Of a stretch of DNA of 6,990 nt, positions 1-6,045 are shown one piece after another (position 1 is the stretch's first letter; every line of letters starts with the position of its first letter). The translations under genes and the position numbers were made by a program. The notes below the pieces were generated by a model. That model saw only the letters and a list, made by a program, of their open reading frames with translations, did no database searches and was not told the origin of the DNA. The stretch covers positions 1 through 6,990 of the forward strand of contig ONTY01000114.1 in assembly GCA_900320815.1 (NCBI GenBank). The letters are read 5' to 3'. Source of the stretch: an uncultured Pseudomonadota bacterium. Its GTDB lineage: Bacteria > Pseudomonadota > Gammaproteobacteria > Burkholderiales > Burkholderiaceae_C.

Positions 1-907
1 GGCCTTCGGCGCGCCCTTCCTGACGGCCTTGCTGACGGCCTTCGGCGCGCCCTTTCTGAATACCTTCGGCGCGGCCTTGCTGACGGCCTTCGGCGCGGCC
101 TTGTTCAATGCCAGTCTGAATGAACTTCTGCTCCCACAGGGCGAGGGTTTCTTCAATCATGGTGCGCGTCTCCAGCGTGGTGTGCAGCTGGCTCAATTCG
201 CCTGTGAATTTGAAACGCTTGAATATGGCGGTTTTGAGCCAGTCCGTAAAAATGGTGCGAATGCGATGGTAGCGCGGCTGGGCAAGGCGCGCCATCGCTT
301 GCGTCAATGCGGCGGGCAGGTTTTTGGGGTCACGCACGCCTTCAATGCGAAACAGTTCGGCGGCAATGCCTTTGCCTTCCAACTCGCCCGCGCTTATGCT
401 GCGCTCTTGCAGCAGCATGTAGCGCAAGTGCGGCATAAAGGCGCGCAGGCTCTCTGGCATGGGGGCGAAAAGCTCGGCAATATCCTGCGCGGCGTGCCAG
501 GCAGCGGTGCCGTTGTAGAGCACAAAAGGAAAGACAAACGGCAAACCATGCTGCTGCACTTCGTGGTCGCGCGCATGCGCGAGTTTGTTCAATAAAAGCG
601 CGACATATTCAAACACACGCAGTGCCATGAATGTGTCGGGCCTGCTTTGAAACTCCAGCAAGAGCACAACATAGCAGGGCAAGCCGTTTTTATAGCGCAC
701 GCGCCAAATCACGTCGCACAGGCGCCGCTGCATGTGTTCGCCGATATATTCCGTGGGCAGCAGTTCGAGCGTGGAAAAATCCAGTTCCTGCACAAAAGCG
801 GCGTGCACAAAATCGCGCAGCAGCGAGATGACCATCTCCGGCTCGCTGAAAAAGCGTTTGTACGCCGCATCGTGCGGCGTGGAGGTGTTTTGGGATTCCT
901 GATTCAT
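1..907 (-). CDS. Rpn family recombination-promoting nuclease / putative transposase (3' end beyond window)
   Basis: The gene reads leftward from the ATG at 905-907 and is still open at the left edge (302 codons visible). An in-frame stop at 920-922 with no other start codon between fixes the start, although the Shine-Dalgarno is poor. The N-terminus (residues 12-34, HDAAYKRFFSEPEMVISLL) is the signature of the Rpn / PF04754 family. A PD-(D/E)XK nuclease core follows: D65 in CDVIW, then the strand YVVLLLEFQS with E85 and Q87 as the likely metal-binding pair. Family members such as E. coli RpnA are DNA endonucleases that stimulate RecA-independent recombination; that activity is inferred here. 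From residue 266 the protein becomes a tetrapeptide repeat of the form G-x-x-(E/Q/K), a tail common in this family. It sits 91 bases downstream of the glycosylase gene on the same strand and probably has its own promoter. Family call strong; function unproven. Confidence 0.88.
   Translation of the reverse strand, partial: MNQESQNTSTPHDAAYKRFFSEPEMVISLLRDFVHAAFVQELDFSTLELLPTEYIGEHMQRRLCDVIWRVRYKNGLPCYVVLLLEFQSRPDTFMALRVFEYVALLLNKLAHARDHEVQQHGLPFVFPFVLYNGTAAWHAAQDIAELFAPMPESLRAFMPHLRYMLLQERSISAGELEGKGIAAELFRIEGVRDPKNLPAALTQAMARLAQPRYHRIRTIFTDWLKTAIFKRFKFTGELSQLHTTLETRTMIEETLALWEQKFIQTGIEQGRAEGRQQGRAEGIQKGRAEGRQQGRQEGRAEG
2..112 (-). repeat. 12/24-bp tandem repeat encoding the Gly-rich tail of the Rpn protein
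   Basis: Nine 12-bp units run without a break through the 3' part of the Rpn gene and continue past the left edge. In protein order they read GIEQ, GRAE, GRQQ, GRAE, GIQK, GRAE, GRQQ, GRQE, GRAE. Pairs of units form a 24-bp higher-order repeat (29-52, 53-76, 77-100). Units 29-52 and 77-100 differ at one base. Because each unit is a multiple of three, copy-number change would lengthen or shorten the tail without a frameshift. Confidence 0.9.
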
Positions 908-998
908 GGCCTCATATACTCATCAATATACTCTTTGGTTGCCGGCAAGATGTGCAGGTAATGAATGTATACCCCAATACTTGTGCGTGCTGCATGGC

Positions 999-1646
999 TC
1001 AATACGCCACAGGCAGCGGATCCAGTGAGCGCCACATGTACCAGGTGGCAGCGCTGCACCAGGGGCGCCACAGGCGCTGCAACTTGGCCAGACGCGTGCG
1101 GCTGGCGGGGCGTGCGCGTGCGTAGTGCTGACTGATGGCGCGCAGCAGCCCCACGTCGCCCAGCGGCAGCACATTGGGGCGCAGGAGGTGAAAGATGAGA
1201 AACATGTCCGCTGTCCACTGACCAATGCCACGGATGGCGGTCAGTTCCGCAGCGATGGCCGCGTCGCTCATGTGCGGCCACTCGGCGATGTGCACGCGGC
1301 CATCGGAGAAATGCTGCGCGAGGCTGCGCAGGTATTCCACTTTGCGCGCCGACAGCCCGGCGCCGCGCAACTCGGCGCCATCGAGTGCGAGCACAGCAGC
1401 GGGCGTGGGGTCGCTGCCGGCGGGAAAGAGCAGCGCAAAACGCTCCCACACCGACGCGGCGGCTTTCACCGAGATTTGCTGCCCGATGACAGAGCGTGCC
1501 AGCGTGGTGAACGGCGCGCCGCGCGATTGCAGGCGCTCGCCGCTGTAGCACTCAATCAAGCCTCGCAGCACTGCGTCACGCGCGGCAAGCTGCGCGCACG
1601 CCTCATCCCACCAGGGCGGGGAGATGGCGTCACCGTCACTGCCCAT
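999..1646 (-). CDS. AlkA-like DNA-3-methyladenine glycosylase (HhH-GPD family)
   Basis: This 215-residue protein removes alkylated bases such as 3-methyladenine in base excision repair in the cytoplasm (role from family knowledge). The HhH-GPD fold is clear. RSVIGQQIS at 51-59 is the typical N-terminal helix motif. LTAIRGIGQWTADMF at 135-149 is the helix-hairpin-helix that grips the DNA backbone. D164 in PLGDVGL is the expected catalytic aspartate. The C-terminus RPWCSAATWYMWRSLDP (194-210) is typical of the family. It lacks the extra N-terminal domain of E. coli AlkA (282 residues), so it belongs to the short form. The ATG at 1644-1646 lies 14 bases past the cysS stop, so the two are probably co-transcribed. 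The Shine-Dalgarno is weak. Confidence in the family is high; the exact substrate range is not visible. Confidence 0.93.
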   Translation of the reverse strand: MGSDGDAISPPWWDEACAQLAARDAVLRGLIECYSGERLQSRGAPFTTLARSVIGQQISVKAAASVWERFALLFPAGSDPTPAAVLALDGAELRGAGLSARKVEYLRSLAQHFSDGRVHIAEWPHMSDAAIAAELTAIRGIGQWTADMFLIFHLLRPNVLPLGDVGLLRAISQHYARARPASRTRLAKLQRLWRPWCSAATWYMWRSLDPLPVAY

Positions 1647-1661
1647 GGTAGTGAAAGAGCC

Positions 1662-3047
1662 TTAGCTGGCGGCTTCCCAGGTGGTGCCCTGCGGGCTGTC
1701 TTTGAGGGCGATGCCGGCAGCCAGCAACTCGGCGCGGATGCGGTCGGCTTCGGCAAAGTTTTTTGCCTTTTTCGCGGCGGCGCGCTCGGCAATGCGCGCT
1801 TCAATGTCAGCGGCGGAAAGTGCGCTGCTGCCAGCCTGCAAAAACGCCTGCGCCTCGCCCTGCAAGATGCCCAGCACGCCGCCCAGCGCACGCAGCAGCG
1901 CGGCGTCCTGCGCGCTGCGGCTGCGGTTGACTTCGCTGGCCAGCTCAAAGAGCACGGCGACGGCTTCGGGCGTGCCGAAATCCTCATCCATTGCCGCTTT
2001 GAAGCGCGCAGCAAACGGGTTTTCCCAATCAATAGCGTCCAGCGTTGGAATATCCGGCACTGCCGCCAGCGTCGTATACAACCGCCGCAGCGCGCTGCGT
2101 GCATCGCGCAAATGCGCGTCGCTGTAATTGAGCGGGCTGCGGTAATGCGCGCGCACAATAAAAAAGCGCAACGTCTCGGCGTCAAACTCTTTCAGCACGT
2201 CGCGGATGGTGAAAAAATTGTTCAGACTCTTGGACATTTTTTCGCCATCGATATTCACGAAGCCGTTGTGCATCCACACGCGCGCCATCTGGCAGCCGTG
2301 TGCGCCCTCGCTCTGCGCGATTTCATTTTCGTGGTGCGGAAACTGCAAATCCGCGCCACCGCCATGAATATCAAAACTCTCACCCAGCAGCGCGCCGCTC
2401 ATGGCCGAGCACTCAATATGCCAGCCCGGGCGCCCTTGGCCAAACGGACTAGGCCAGCGCGCGTCTTCGGGTTCATCGGGCTTGGCCGCTTTCCACAGCA
2501 CAAAATCCAGCGCATCGCGCTTGTCATCGTCGGCAGCCACGCGGCTGCCTGCGCGTAAATCATCCACCGATTTGCCCGAGAGCTTGCCGTAGCCCGCAAA
2601 CTGTCGCACGGCATACGCCATATCGCCTGCCGGCGTGCGGTACGCCAGCCCACGCTGCTGGAGCTTTTCAATCAGCGCCAGCATCTGCGGCACATAGTGC
2701 GTGGCGCGCGGCTCGTGCGTGGGCGCGAGCACACCCAGCGCGTCAAAATCGCGGTGCATCTCATCGGCCATGCGGCTGGCCAGGGCAGAAATGGATTCAC
2801 CGCGCTCGAGCGCGCGCCTGATAATCTTGTCGTCAATATCCGTAATATTGCGGACGAATGTCACTTCATAATCACACTCCAGCAGCCATCGGCGCACCAC
2901 GTCAAACGCCACTGCCGCGCGTGCATGCCCAATATGGCACAAATCGTACGCTGTAATGCCGCACACATACATGCGCACCAGCGGCGGCTGCAACGGAGAA
3001 AATGGCTCAATGGTGCGCGCGAGAGTGTTGTAGATACGCAGGCTCAT
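1662..3047 (-). CDS. cysS: Cysteinyl-tRNA synthetase
   Basis: This 461-residue class I aminoacyl-tRNA synthetase charges tRNA-Cys with cysteine in the cytoplasm. The start chosen is the ATG at 3045-3047, giving MSLRIYNTL, the usual N-terminus in betaproteobacteria; the frame stays open for 41 more codons upstream, but those residues do not resemble the family. The HIGH motif is HIGH at 38-41 and the KMSKS motif is KMSKS at 270-274. The zinc site that selects cysteine is present as C29, C213, H238 and E242 (positions inferred by analogy with E. coli CysS). The DALR-type helical C-terminal domain with [18 protein letters not shown] (424-441) is intact. Length matches the family. The gene is divergent from the TPR gene across 139 bp. 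No good Shine-Dalgarno is seen ahead of the start. Confidence 0.98.
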   Translation of the reverse strand: MSLRIYNTLARTIEPFSPLQPPLVRMYVCGITAYDLCHIGHARAAVAFDVVRRWLLECDYEVTFVRNITDIDDKIIRRALERGESISALASRMADEMHRDFDALGVLAPTHEPRATHYVPQMLALIEKLQQRGLAYRTPAGDMAYAVRQFAGYGKLSGKSVDDLRAGSRVAADDDKRDALDFVLWKAAKPDEPEDARWPSPFGQGRPGWHIECSAMSGALLGESFDIHGGGADLQFPHHENEIAQSEGAHGCQMARVWMHNGFVNIDGEKMSKSLNNFFTIRDVLKEFDAETLRFFIVRAHYRSPLNYSDAHLRDARSALRRLYTTLAAVPDIPTLDAIDWENPFAARFKAAMDEDFGTPEAVAVLFELASEVNRSRSAQDAALLRALGGVLGILQGEAQAFLQAGSSALSAADIEARIAERAAAKKAKNFAEADRIRAELLAAGIALKDSPQGTTWEAAS

Positions 3048-3186
3048 GGTATTTTGTAAAAATGTTTTTGTGGCACACCTCGTGGCGTACCAAGCATCAG
3101 TGCCCAGCGCCGCTGCAAAGCGGCAGGCTACAATAAGCCGCGCAGTATACGGCTGCCCCGCTTCCCGCATTCACCATTTCTTTTTT
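3048..3186. promoter_or_regulatory. Divergent intergenic region between cysS and the TPR gene
   Basis: Both flanking genes must be started from this 139-bp stretch. On the plus strand TACAAT at 3129-3134 is a plausible -10 box that would start RNA near 3141, but no good -35 lies 16-18 bp upstream. On the minus strand TATACT (3144-3149) is a possible -10 for cysS, also without a good -35. A perfect 6-bp hairpin with a GCAA tetraloop lies at 3109-3124 (GCCGCT and AGCGGC arms). Neither gene has a clear Shine-Dalgarno here. The promoter assignments are tentative. Confidence 0.35.
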
Positions 3187-3897
3187 ATGAACCAGTTCCG
3201 CCACTTTTTGAGCGCCGCTGTGCTGGCGCTGGCCGCTGCTGGCGCACACGCCGCTCCCCCAGGCCCTCACGAGCAGGTGCAGGCGCTGCTGGCCAGCGGC
3301 CAAAATGCCCAGGCCATCAAGCGCGCCGAGGAGCACATCGCCGCCAATCCAGAAGACGCGCAAATGCGCTTCATCCTTGCCAATGCGCTTGCCGCTGCCG
3401 GGCGCAGCCAAGAGGCGCAAACTTTGCTGCGCCAACTGTGCGACGAGTTTCCTGAACTCGCCGAGCCGTGGAACAACCTCGCCGTGCTGCACGCCGCCGC
3501 AGGCCGCCTGGACGACGCCGCCACCGCGCTGCAAGAGGCCGTGCGGCTGAACCCCGCCTACGCCACCGCCTGGGAAAACCTGGGCGAAGTGCGCGTGCGC
3601 CAAGCGCACGACGCATGGCAGCAAGCGAGCAAAGACGCTGCACTGCGCGCACGTCTGGCGCCGCACCTCAAATCGCTGCGCGCGATGGCCGCACAAGGCA
3701 ACGTGGGTGCTGCGCCGGCAGATGCCGCCCCCAAAAAAGCCGACGAAGCCGACGAAAAAACCGCTGCTAAAGATGGCCAAAGCGGCGCCAAAGCTGCCAA
3801 AAAATCGACCGCAAACAAACCTGCTGCAAAAGGCGCTGCGAAAAAAGCCGGCGCCAAAGCCAAAGCAGCGAAAAAAGCAAAAAGTGCAGGTCAATAA
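3187..3897 (+). CDS. Exported tetratricopeptide repeat protein with Lys/Ala-rich tail
   Basis: This 236-residue protein starts at the ATG at 3187-3189, which places a normal Sec signal peptide at the N-terminus: MNQFRHF, a hydrophobic stretch to residue 20, and a probable cleavage after AHA (22). About three TPR-like helical hairpins follow, roughly residues 28-55, 57-90 and 92-124. The clearest is WNNLAVLHAAAGRLDDAATALQ, ending in LNP near 121-123. TPR repeats usually hold partner proteins, so a periplasmic scaffold role is likely, but the partner is unknown. Residues 173-236 form a low-complexity tail rich in lysine and alanine, like histone-H1-type tails. It is the first gene of a probable operon with the two cyclophilins (57-base gap to ppiA), which suggests envelope protein folding or assembly. 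No recognised gene name. Confidence 0.88.
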   Translation: MNQFRHFLSAAVLALAAAGAHAAPPGPHEQVQALLASGQNAQAIKRAEEHIAANPEDAQMRFILANALAAAGRSQEAQTLLRQLCDEFPELAEPWNNLAVLHAAAGRLDDAATALQEAVRLNPAYATAWENLGEVRVRQAHDAWQQASKDAALRARLAPHLKSLRAMAAQGNVGAAPADAAPKKADEADEKTAAKDGQSGAKAAKKSTANKPAAKGAAKKAGAKAKAAKKAKSAGQ

Positions 3898-3938
3898 ACC
3901 GCTGCCAATATTCTCTTTCCCTTTCTCGCACTCAACGC

Positions 3939-3943
3939 AGGAG
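3939..3943 (+). promoter_or_regulatory. Ribosome binding site deciding the ppiA start
   Basis: AGGAG lies 11 bases before the ATG at 3955 but only 2 bases before the upstream in-frame TTG at 3946. The spacing favours the ATG, which gives a protein beginning [10 protein letters not shown]. Confidence 0.7.
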
Positions 3944-3954
3944 ATTTGAAGCAC

Positions 3955-4668
3955 ATGAGCTATTCCCACACCCCCTGGCGCCGCCTGGCGCTGGCTGCCG
4001 CCGCCGTTGTGGCATTGAGCGCCAGTAGCGCCGCATTTGCTGCCGACCCGCAGGTCAAATTTACCACCAGCGAAGGCGATTTTACTGTGGAACTCTATCC
4101 AGACAAAGCGCCTAAAACCGTGGAAAACTTTCTGCAATACGTCAAGGACAAACATTATGACGGCCTGATTTTCCACCGCGTCATCAAAGACTTCATGGTG
4201 CAAGGCGGCGGCTTTGACAAGGACTACACCCAACGCAGCACGCGCGCTCCAGTGGAGCACGAAGGGCGCAGCGCACGTGCCAAAGGCTTGTCCAACGTTG
4301 TGGGCACCATTGCAATGGCGCGCACAGGCGAGCCGCATTCTGCCACCTCGCAGTTCTTCATCAACACCGTCGATAACAGCAAAACGCTGGATCCCGTGAT
4401 TTTGCCCGACGGCGACCCGGTGACCTTTGAGTTCCAGGGACAAACCCAAAAAGATATTCCTCGGAAAAATGTGGAAAATCACCCGATGCTGTTCGGCTAC
4501 ACCGTGTTTGGCAAAGTCATTGACGGTATGGACACTGTGGAAAAAATCCGTAATACTCCCACAGGCGCGGGTGGTCCCTTTACGCAGAATGCACCGCAGA
4601 AAATGGTGATTATTGAATCGGCGCGCATCGTTGACGCCGCCAAAGAGGAAAAGAAAGAAGGAAACTGA
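3955..4668 (+). CDS. ppiA: Periplasmic cyclophilin-type peptidyl-prolyl cis-trans isomerase
   Basis: This 237-residue protein speeds cis-trans isomerisation of Xaa-Pro bonds in exported proteins. A Sec signal peptide covers residues 1-29 (RR at 9-10, hydrophobic core, cleavage after AFA). The cyclophilin domain runs from about 33 to 226. Active-site residues are visible: R75 in FHRVI, F80 and Q83 in FMVQGGG, and Q133/F135 in ATSQFFIN, matching R55, F60, Q63, Q111 and F113 of human CypA by motif. [13 protein letters not shown] (181-193) is the conserved C-terminal block. Odd feature: between FFIN and GYTVFG there are 43 residues, against 17 in the neighbouring PpiB, so an extra loop of about 26 residues (about 145-178) is inserted. 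The C-terminus is charged (KEEKKEGN). The stop is 3 bases from the ppiB start, so translation is probably coupled. The ppiA name rests on the signal peptide and synteny. Confidence 0.93.
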   Translation: MSYSHTPWRRLALAAAAVVALSASSAAFAADPQVKFTTSEGDFTVELYPDKAPKTVENFLQYVKDKHYDGLIFHRVIKDFMVQGGGFDKDYTQRSTRAPVEHEGRSARAKGLSNVVGTIAMARTGEPHSATSQFFINTVDNSKTLDPVILPDGDPVTFEFQGQTQKDIPRKNVENHPMLFGYTVFGKVIDGMDTVEKIRNTPTGAGGPFTQNAPQKMVIIESARIVDAAKEEKKEGN

Positions 4669-4671
4669 ACG

Positions 4672-5175
4672 ATGAAAAAAGTTGCACTGCACATTCAAGG
4701 GCGCGGCGTCATCACGCTGGAGCTCGACGACGTGAAAGCGCCCAAGAGCGTTGCCAACTTCCTGGAATACGTGAACAGCGGGCACTATGACGGCACCATT
4801 TTCCACCGCGTCATCGACGGCTTCATGATTCAGGGCGGCGGCTTTACTCCCGCAATGGAACAAAAACCCACCAATGCGCCCATTGAAAATGAAGCCGCCA
4901 ACGGGCTGAAAAACGACATCTACACCGTGGCGATGGCGCGCACCAATGAGCCGCACTCGGCGACGGCGCAGTTTTTCATCAATGTGAAAAACAACGACTT
5001 CCTCAACCACACCGCTCCCACGCCGCGCGGCTGGGGCTACGCCGTGTTTGGCCGTGTGATCAGCGGGCAGGACGTGGTGGACGCCATCAAAGGTGTGCCC
5101 ACTGGCCGGCGCGGCTATTTTGACGACGTGCCCAAAGAGGCCGTGGTGATTGAAAAAGCCGTGGTGCTTGAATAG
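4672..5175 (+). CDS. ppiB: Cytoplasmic cyclophilin-type peptidyl-prolyl cis-trans isomerase
   Basis: This 167-residue protein has no signal peptide and is essentially a bare cyclophilin domain, as in PpiB. Catalytic and binding residues are all present: R46 in FHRVI, F51 and Q54 in FMIQGGG, Q100 and F102 in ATAQFFIN, and [13 protein letters not shown] at 122-134. It would assist folding of cytosolic proteins. The Shine-Dalgarno AAGGAA at 4658-4663 lies inside the end of ppiA with an 8-base spacer. It is a paralogue of the upstream gene; the two share an exact 18-base stretch over the FHRVI motif (4168-4185 and 4798-4815). The intrinsic terminator at 5202-5240 ends the transcription unit. Confidence 0.95.
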   Translation: MKKVALHIQGRGVITLELDDVKAPKSVANFLEYVNSGHYDGTIFHRVIDGFMIQGGGFTPAMEQKPTNAPIENEAANGLKNDIYTVAMARTNEPHSATAQFFINVKNNDFLNHTAPTPRGWGYAVFGRVISGQDVVDAIKGVPTGRRGYFDDVPKEAVVIEKAVVLE

Positions 5176-5201
5176 ACAAGCCCTGGGTTTTTCGGCATCA
5201 C

Positions 5202-5240
5202 ACGCGCAGCTTTGAAGCATTCAGGGCTGCGCGTTTTTTT
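5202..5240 (+). terminator. Rho-independent terminator after ppiB
   Basis: A perfect 9-bp GC-rich stem (ACGCGCAGC at 5202-5210 with GCTGCGCGT at 5226-5234) and a 15-base loop are followed directly by a T run (5234-5240). It sits 27 bases after the ppiB stop and only 17 bases before the lpxH remnant, so lpxH would depend on read-through or a promoter not recognised here. A competing 7-bp stem (AGCCCTG at 5179-5185 with CAGGGCT at 5222-5228) would break this hairpin. There is no T run for the minus direction. Confidence 0.85.
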
Positions 5241-5516
5241 CGCCCGCAAAAGCAAAATGCCTGATATTTTTCATCTCACTGTCCCCGTGCACTGGCGCAC
5301 GCTGGACTTCATCGCGGATATGCACCTGAAACAGGAGGAGTTGTGCACCTTTGCCGCCTGGCAGCAGTATTTGTTGCACACCCCGGCAGATGCCGTTTTT
5401 TTACTGGGTGACGTGTTTGAAGCTTGGCTGGGCGACGATTGCACGCTGCCCGGCAGCTTTGAGCGCCGCTGCCAGGCCGTGCTGCGCGCCGCAGCTGTGC
5501 GGCGCACGCTGTTTTT

Positions 5517-5534
5517 CATGGCGGGCAACCTCCT
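5517..5534 (-). promoter_or_regulatory. Shine-Dalgarno and ATG downstream of the antisense promoter
   Basis: On the minus strand AGGAGG (5529-5534) is followed after 9 bases by ATG (5517-5519). This sits about 13 bases after the predicted RNA start. The ATG opens an 82-codon frame down to 5271 that is wholly antisense to lpxH, starting MKNSVRRTAAARS. The frame has no recognisable family, is rich in Ser, Arg and Ala, and is most likely a shadow. The ribosome site itself is good enough that translation is possible. Confidence 0.45.
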
Positions 5535-5632
5535 GTTGGCTGTGATACGGTTTATTATAGCATCGCCCCGATTTTAAGTCAACAAGGGATTGAATTCACT
5601 GTTTCTTTATTCATTTTCCGTCAAAATGTGCC
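5530..5632. other. Foreign AT-richer segment replacing the middle of lpxH
   Basis: LpxH similarity stops after N91 (codon 5527-5529) and resumes near 5633. The 103 bases between contain 41 G or C (about 40%), clearly lower than the GC-rich genes around them. I see no terminal inverted repeats, no target-site duplication and no transposase remnant. On the minus strand it has the layout of a gene start region: AT-rich upstream part, sigma-70 promoter, short leader and Shine-Dalgarno. This suggests a promoter fragment captured from elsewhere, with loss of the native lpxH DNA. The exact junctions are uncertain by a few bases. Confidence 0.65.
5554..5582 (-). promoter_or_regulatory. Near-consensus sigma-70 promoter facing antisense to lpxH
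   Basis: Read on the minus strand, TTGACT (5577-5582) and TATAAT (5554-5559) are separated by exactly 17 bp (5560-5576). The -10 is perfect and the -35 has one mismatch to TTGACA. The predicted start of RNA is near 5547. It is by far the best promoter match in the window and lies inside the foreign segment. Transcription would run through the lpxH N-terminal part and on toward ppiB and ppiA in antisense; the terminator at 5202-5240 has no T run in that direction. Confidence 0.75.
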
Positions 5633-5925
5633 ATTGCCCAAAAAATGCGCCAGGCCAGCGAAGCCGAACATGCGGGGCGGGGTTATGCGCATATTGATGA
5701 AACACTGGCAGTGCAATGGCTGCACGCCGCTGGCAGCCACACGCTGATTCACGGCCACACGCACCAGCCCGGTGAGTATGCAATGGGCGAAAAAGACGAG
5801 GAATTGCGGCGCATTGTTTTGAGCGACTGGCACTTGACCGCAAGCGTCCACCGCCTGGATGTGCTGCGCCTGGATGCAAATGGATGGCGCCGCGTGGTGC
5901 CTGGATAGTTGATGGGTATGGCTTT

Positions 5926-5950
5926 ATTGCCCGCATAAGCTGTGGGCAAT
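5926..5950 (+). terminator. Possible intrinsic terminator after the lpxH remnant
   Basis: ATTGCCC (5926-5932) pairs with GGGCAAT (5944-5950). Three more inner pairs, one of them G-U, give a 10-bp stem with a 5-base loop. The following bases contain only a short ATTTT, so termination strength is uncertain. It lies 17 bases after the lpxH stop, the right place for the native terminator of that gene. Confidence 0.45.
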
Positions 5951-6007
5951 GAGTAATTTTGCTTGGGCTTCAAGCACGCTTGACGTGTTTGCCGCATCCG
6001 TGAAGGC

Positions 6008-6042
6008 AGGAGCGCAGTAGAGGCGCCATTCATCGCGCTCCT
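6008..6042. repeat. REP-like hairpin between lpxH remnant and DUF805 gene
   Basis: AGGAGCGC (6008-6015) and GCGCTCCT (6035-6042) form a perfect 8-bp stem around a 19-base loop that itself contains GGCGCC (6022-6027). On the minus strand it reads GTAGGAGCGCG..., similar to the GTAGGAGCG-type start of repetitive extragenic palindromes known from Pseudomonas and Xanthomonas. It starts 3 bases after the DUF805 stop. There is no T run, so it is not a normal intrinsic terminator. Only one copy is in the window, so repetition cannot be judged. Confidence 0.4.
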
Positions 6043-6045
6043 ACA

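Larger units (their letters stand above)
5257..5908 (+). pseudogene. lpxH: Broken lpxH (UDP-2,3-diacylglucosamine diphosphatase)
   Basis: LpxH hydrolyses UDP-2,3-diacylglucosamine to lipid X in lipid A synthesis at the inner membrane. Two parts are recognisable. The N-terminal part (5257-5529, 91 codons from ATG 5257) carries metal-site motifs FIADMH (D21, H23), LLGDVFEAW (D52) and FFMAGN (N91). The C-terminal part (about 5633-5908) carries IAQKMRQASEAE and the LIHGHTH metal-binding motif, then the conserved LSDWH block and the stop. The part between them, which should begin RDF and hold the SHGD histidine (equivalent to E. coli H114), is missing: I estimate about 70 codons lost from memory of family members (usual length about 240-270). 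About 100 unrelated bases stand in its place. The two parts are in different frames, and the N-terminal frame stops at 5575-5577 and the C-terminal frame at 5591-5593. An active enzyme cannot be made from this copy. Fragments could be called as separate ORFs (5257-5577 and 5645-5908). Confidence 0.85.

Noticed and set aside
29..595. A 188-codon plus-strand frame opposite the Rpn gene
   Set aside because: It is an antisense shadow of the Rpn gene and its tandem repeat (LTAFGA-type repeats are the reverse reading of the 12-bp units).
1125..2558. A 477-codon plus-strand frame opposite the glycosylase and cysS genes
   Set aside because: The minus strand encodes two complete, motif-rich enzymes there. 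The plus frame resembles no family I know.
3707..3949. Frame-shifted Lys/Pro-rich frame over the TPR protein tail, possibly reached by slippage on A6 tracts
   Set aside because: The A tracts are not in the phase of a standard -1 slippery heptamer and no downstream stimulator was seen. The alternative frame is Lys/Pro-rich only because of the AAA and CCA content.
3097..5220. A 707-codon open frame antisense to the TPR, ppiA and ppiB genes
   Set aside because: It mirrors three well-supported genes, has no recognisable domain, and has no Shine-Dalgarno at its ATG. It is a by-product of codon bias in GC-rich genes.
5271..5519. An 82-codon minus-strand gene behind the strong promoter and AGGAGG
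   Set aside because: Its whole coding part is antisense to lpxH and matches no family. The start signals are noted as features, but the frame is not annotated as a gene.
5532..5642. Plus-strand frame in the lpxH insert reading DTVYYSIAPILSQQGIEF, faintly like a polysaccharide deacetylase core
   Set aside because: It is only about 37 codons long, has no flanking support, and overlaps the minus-strand promoter. The likeness is too weak to call.
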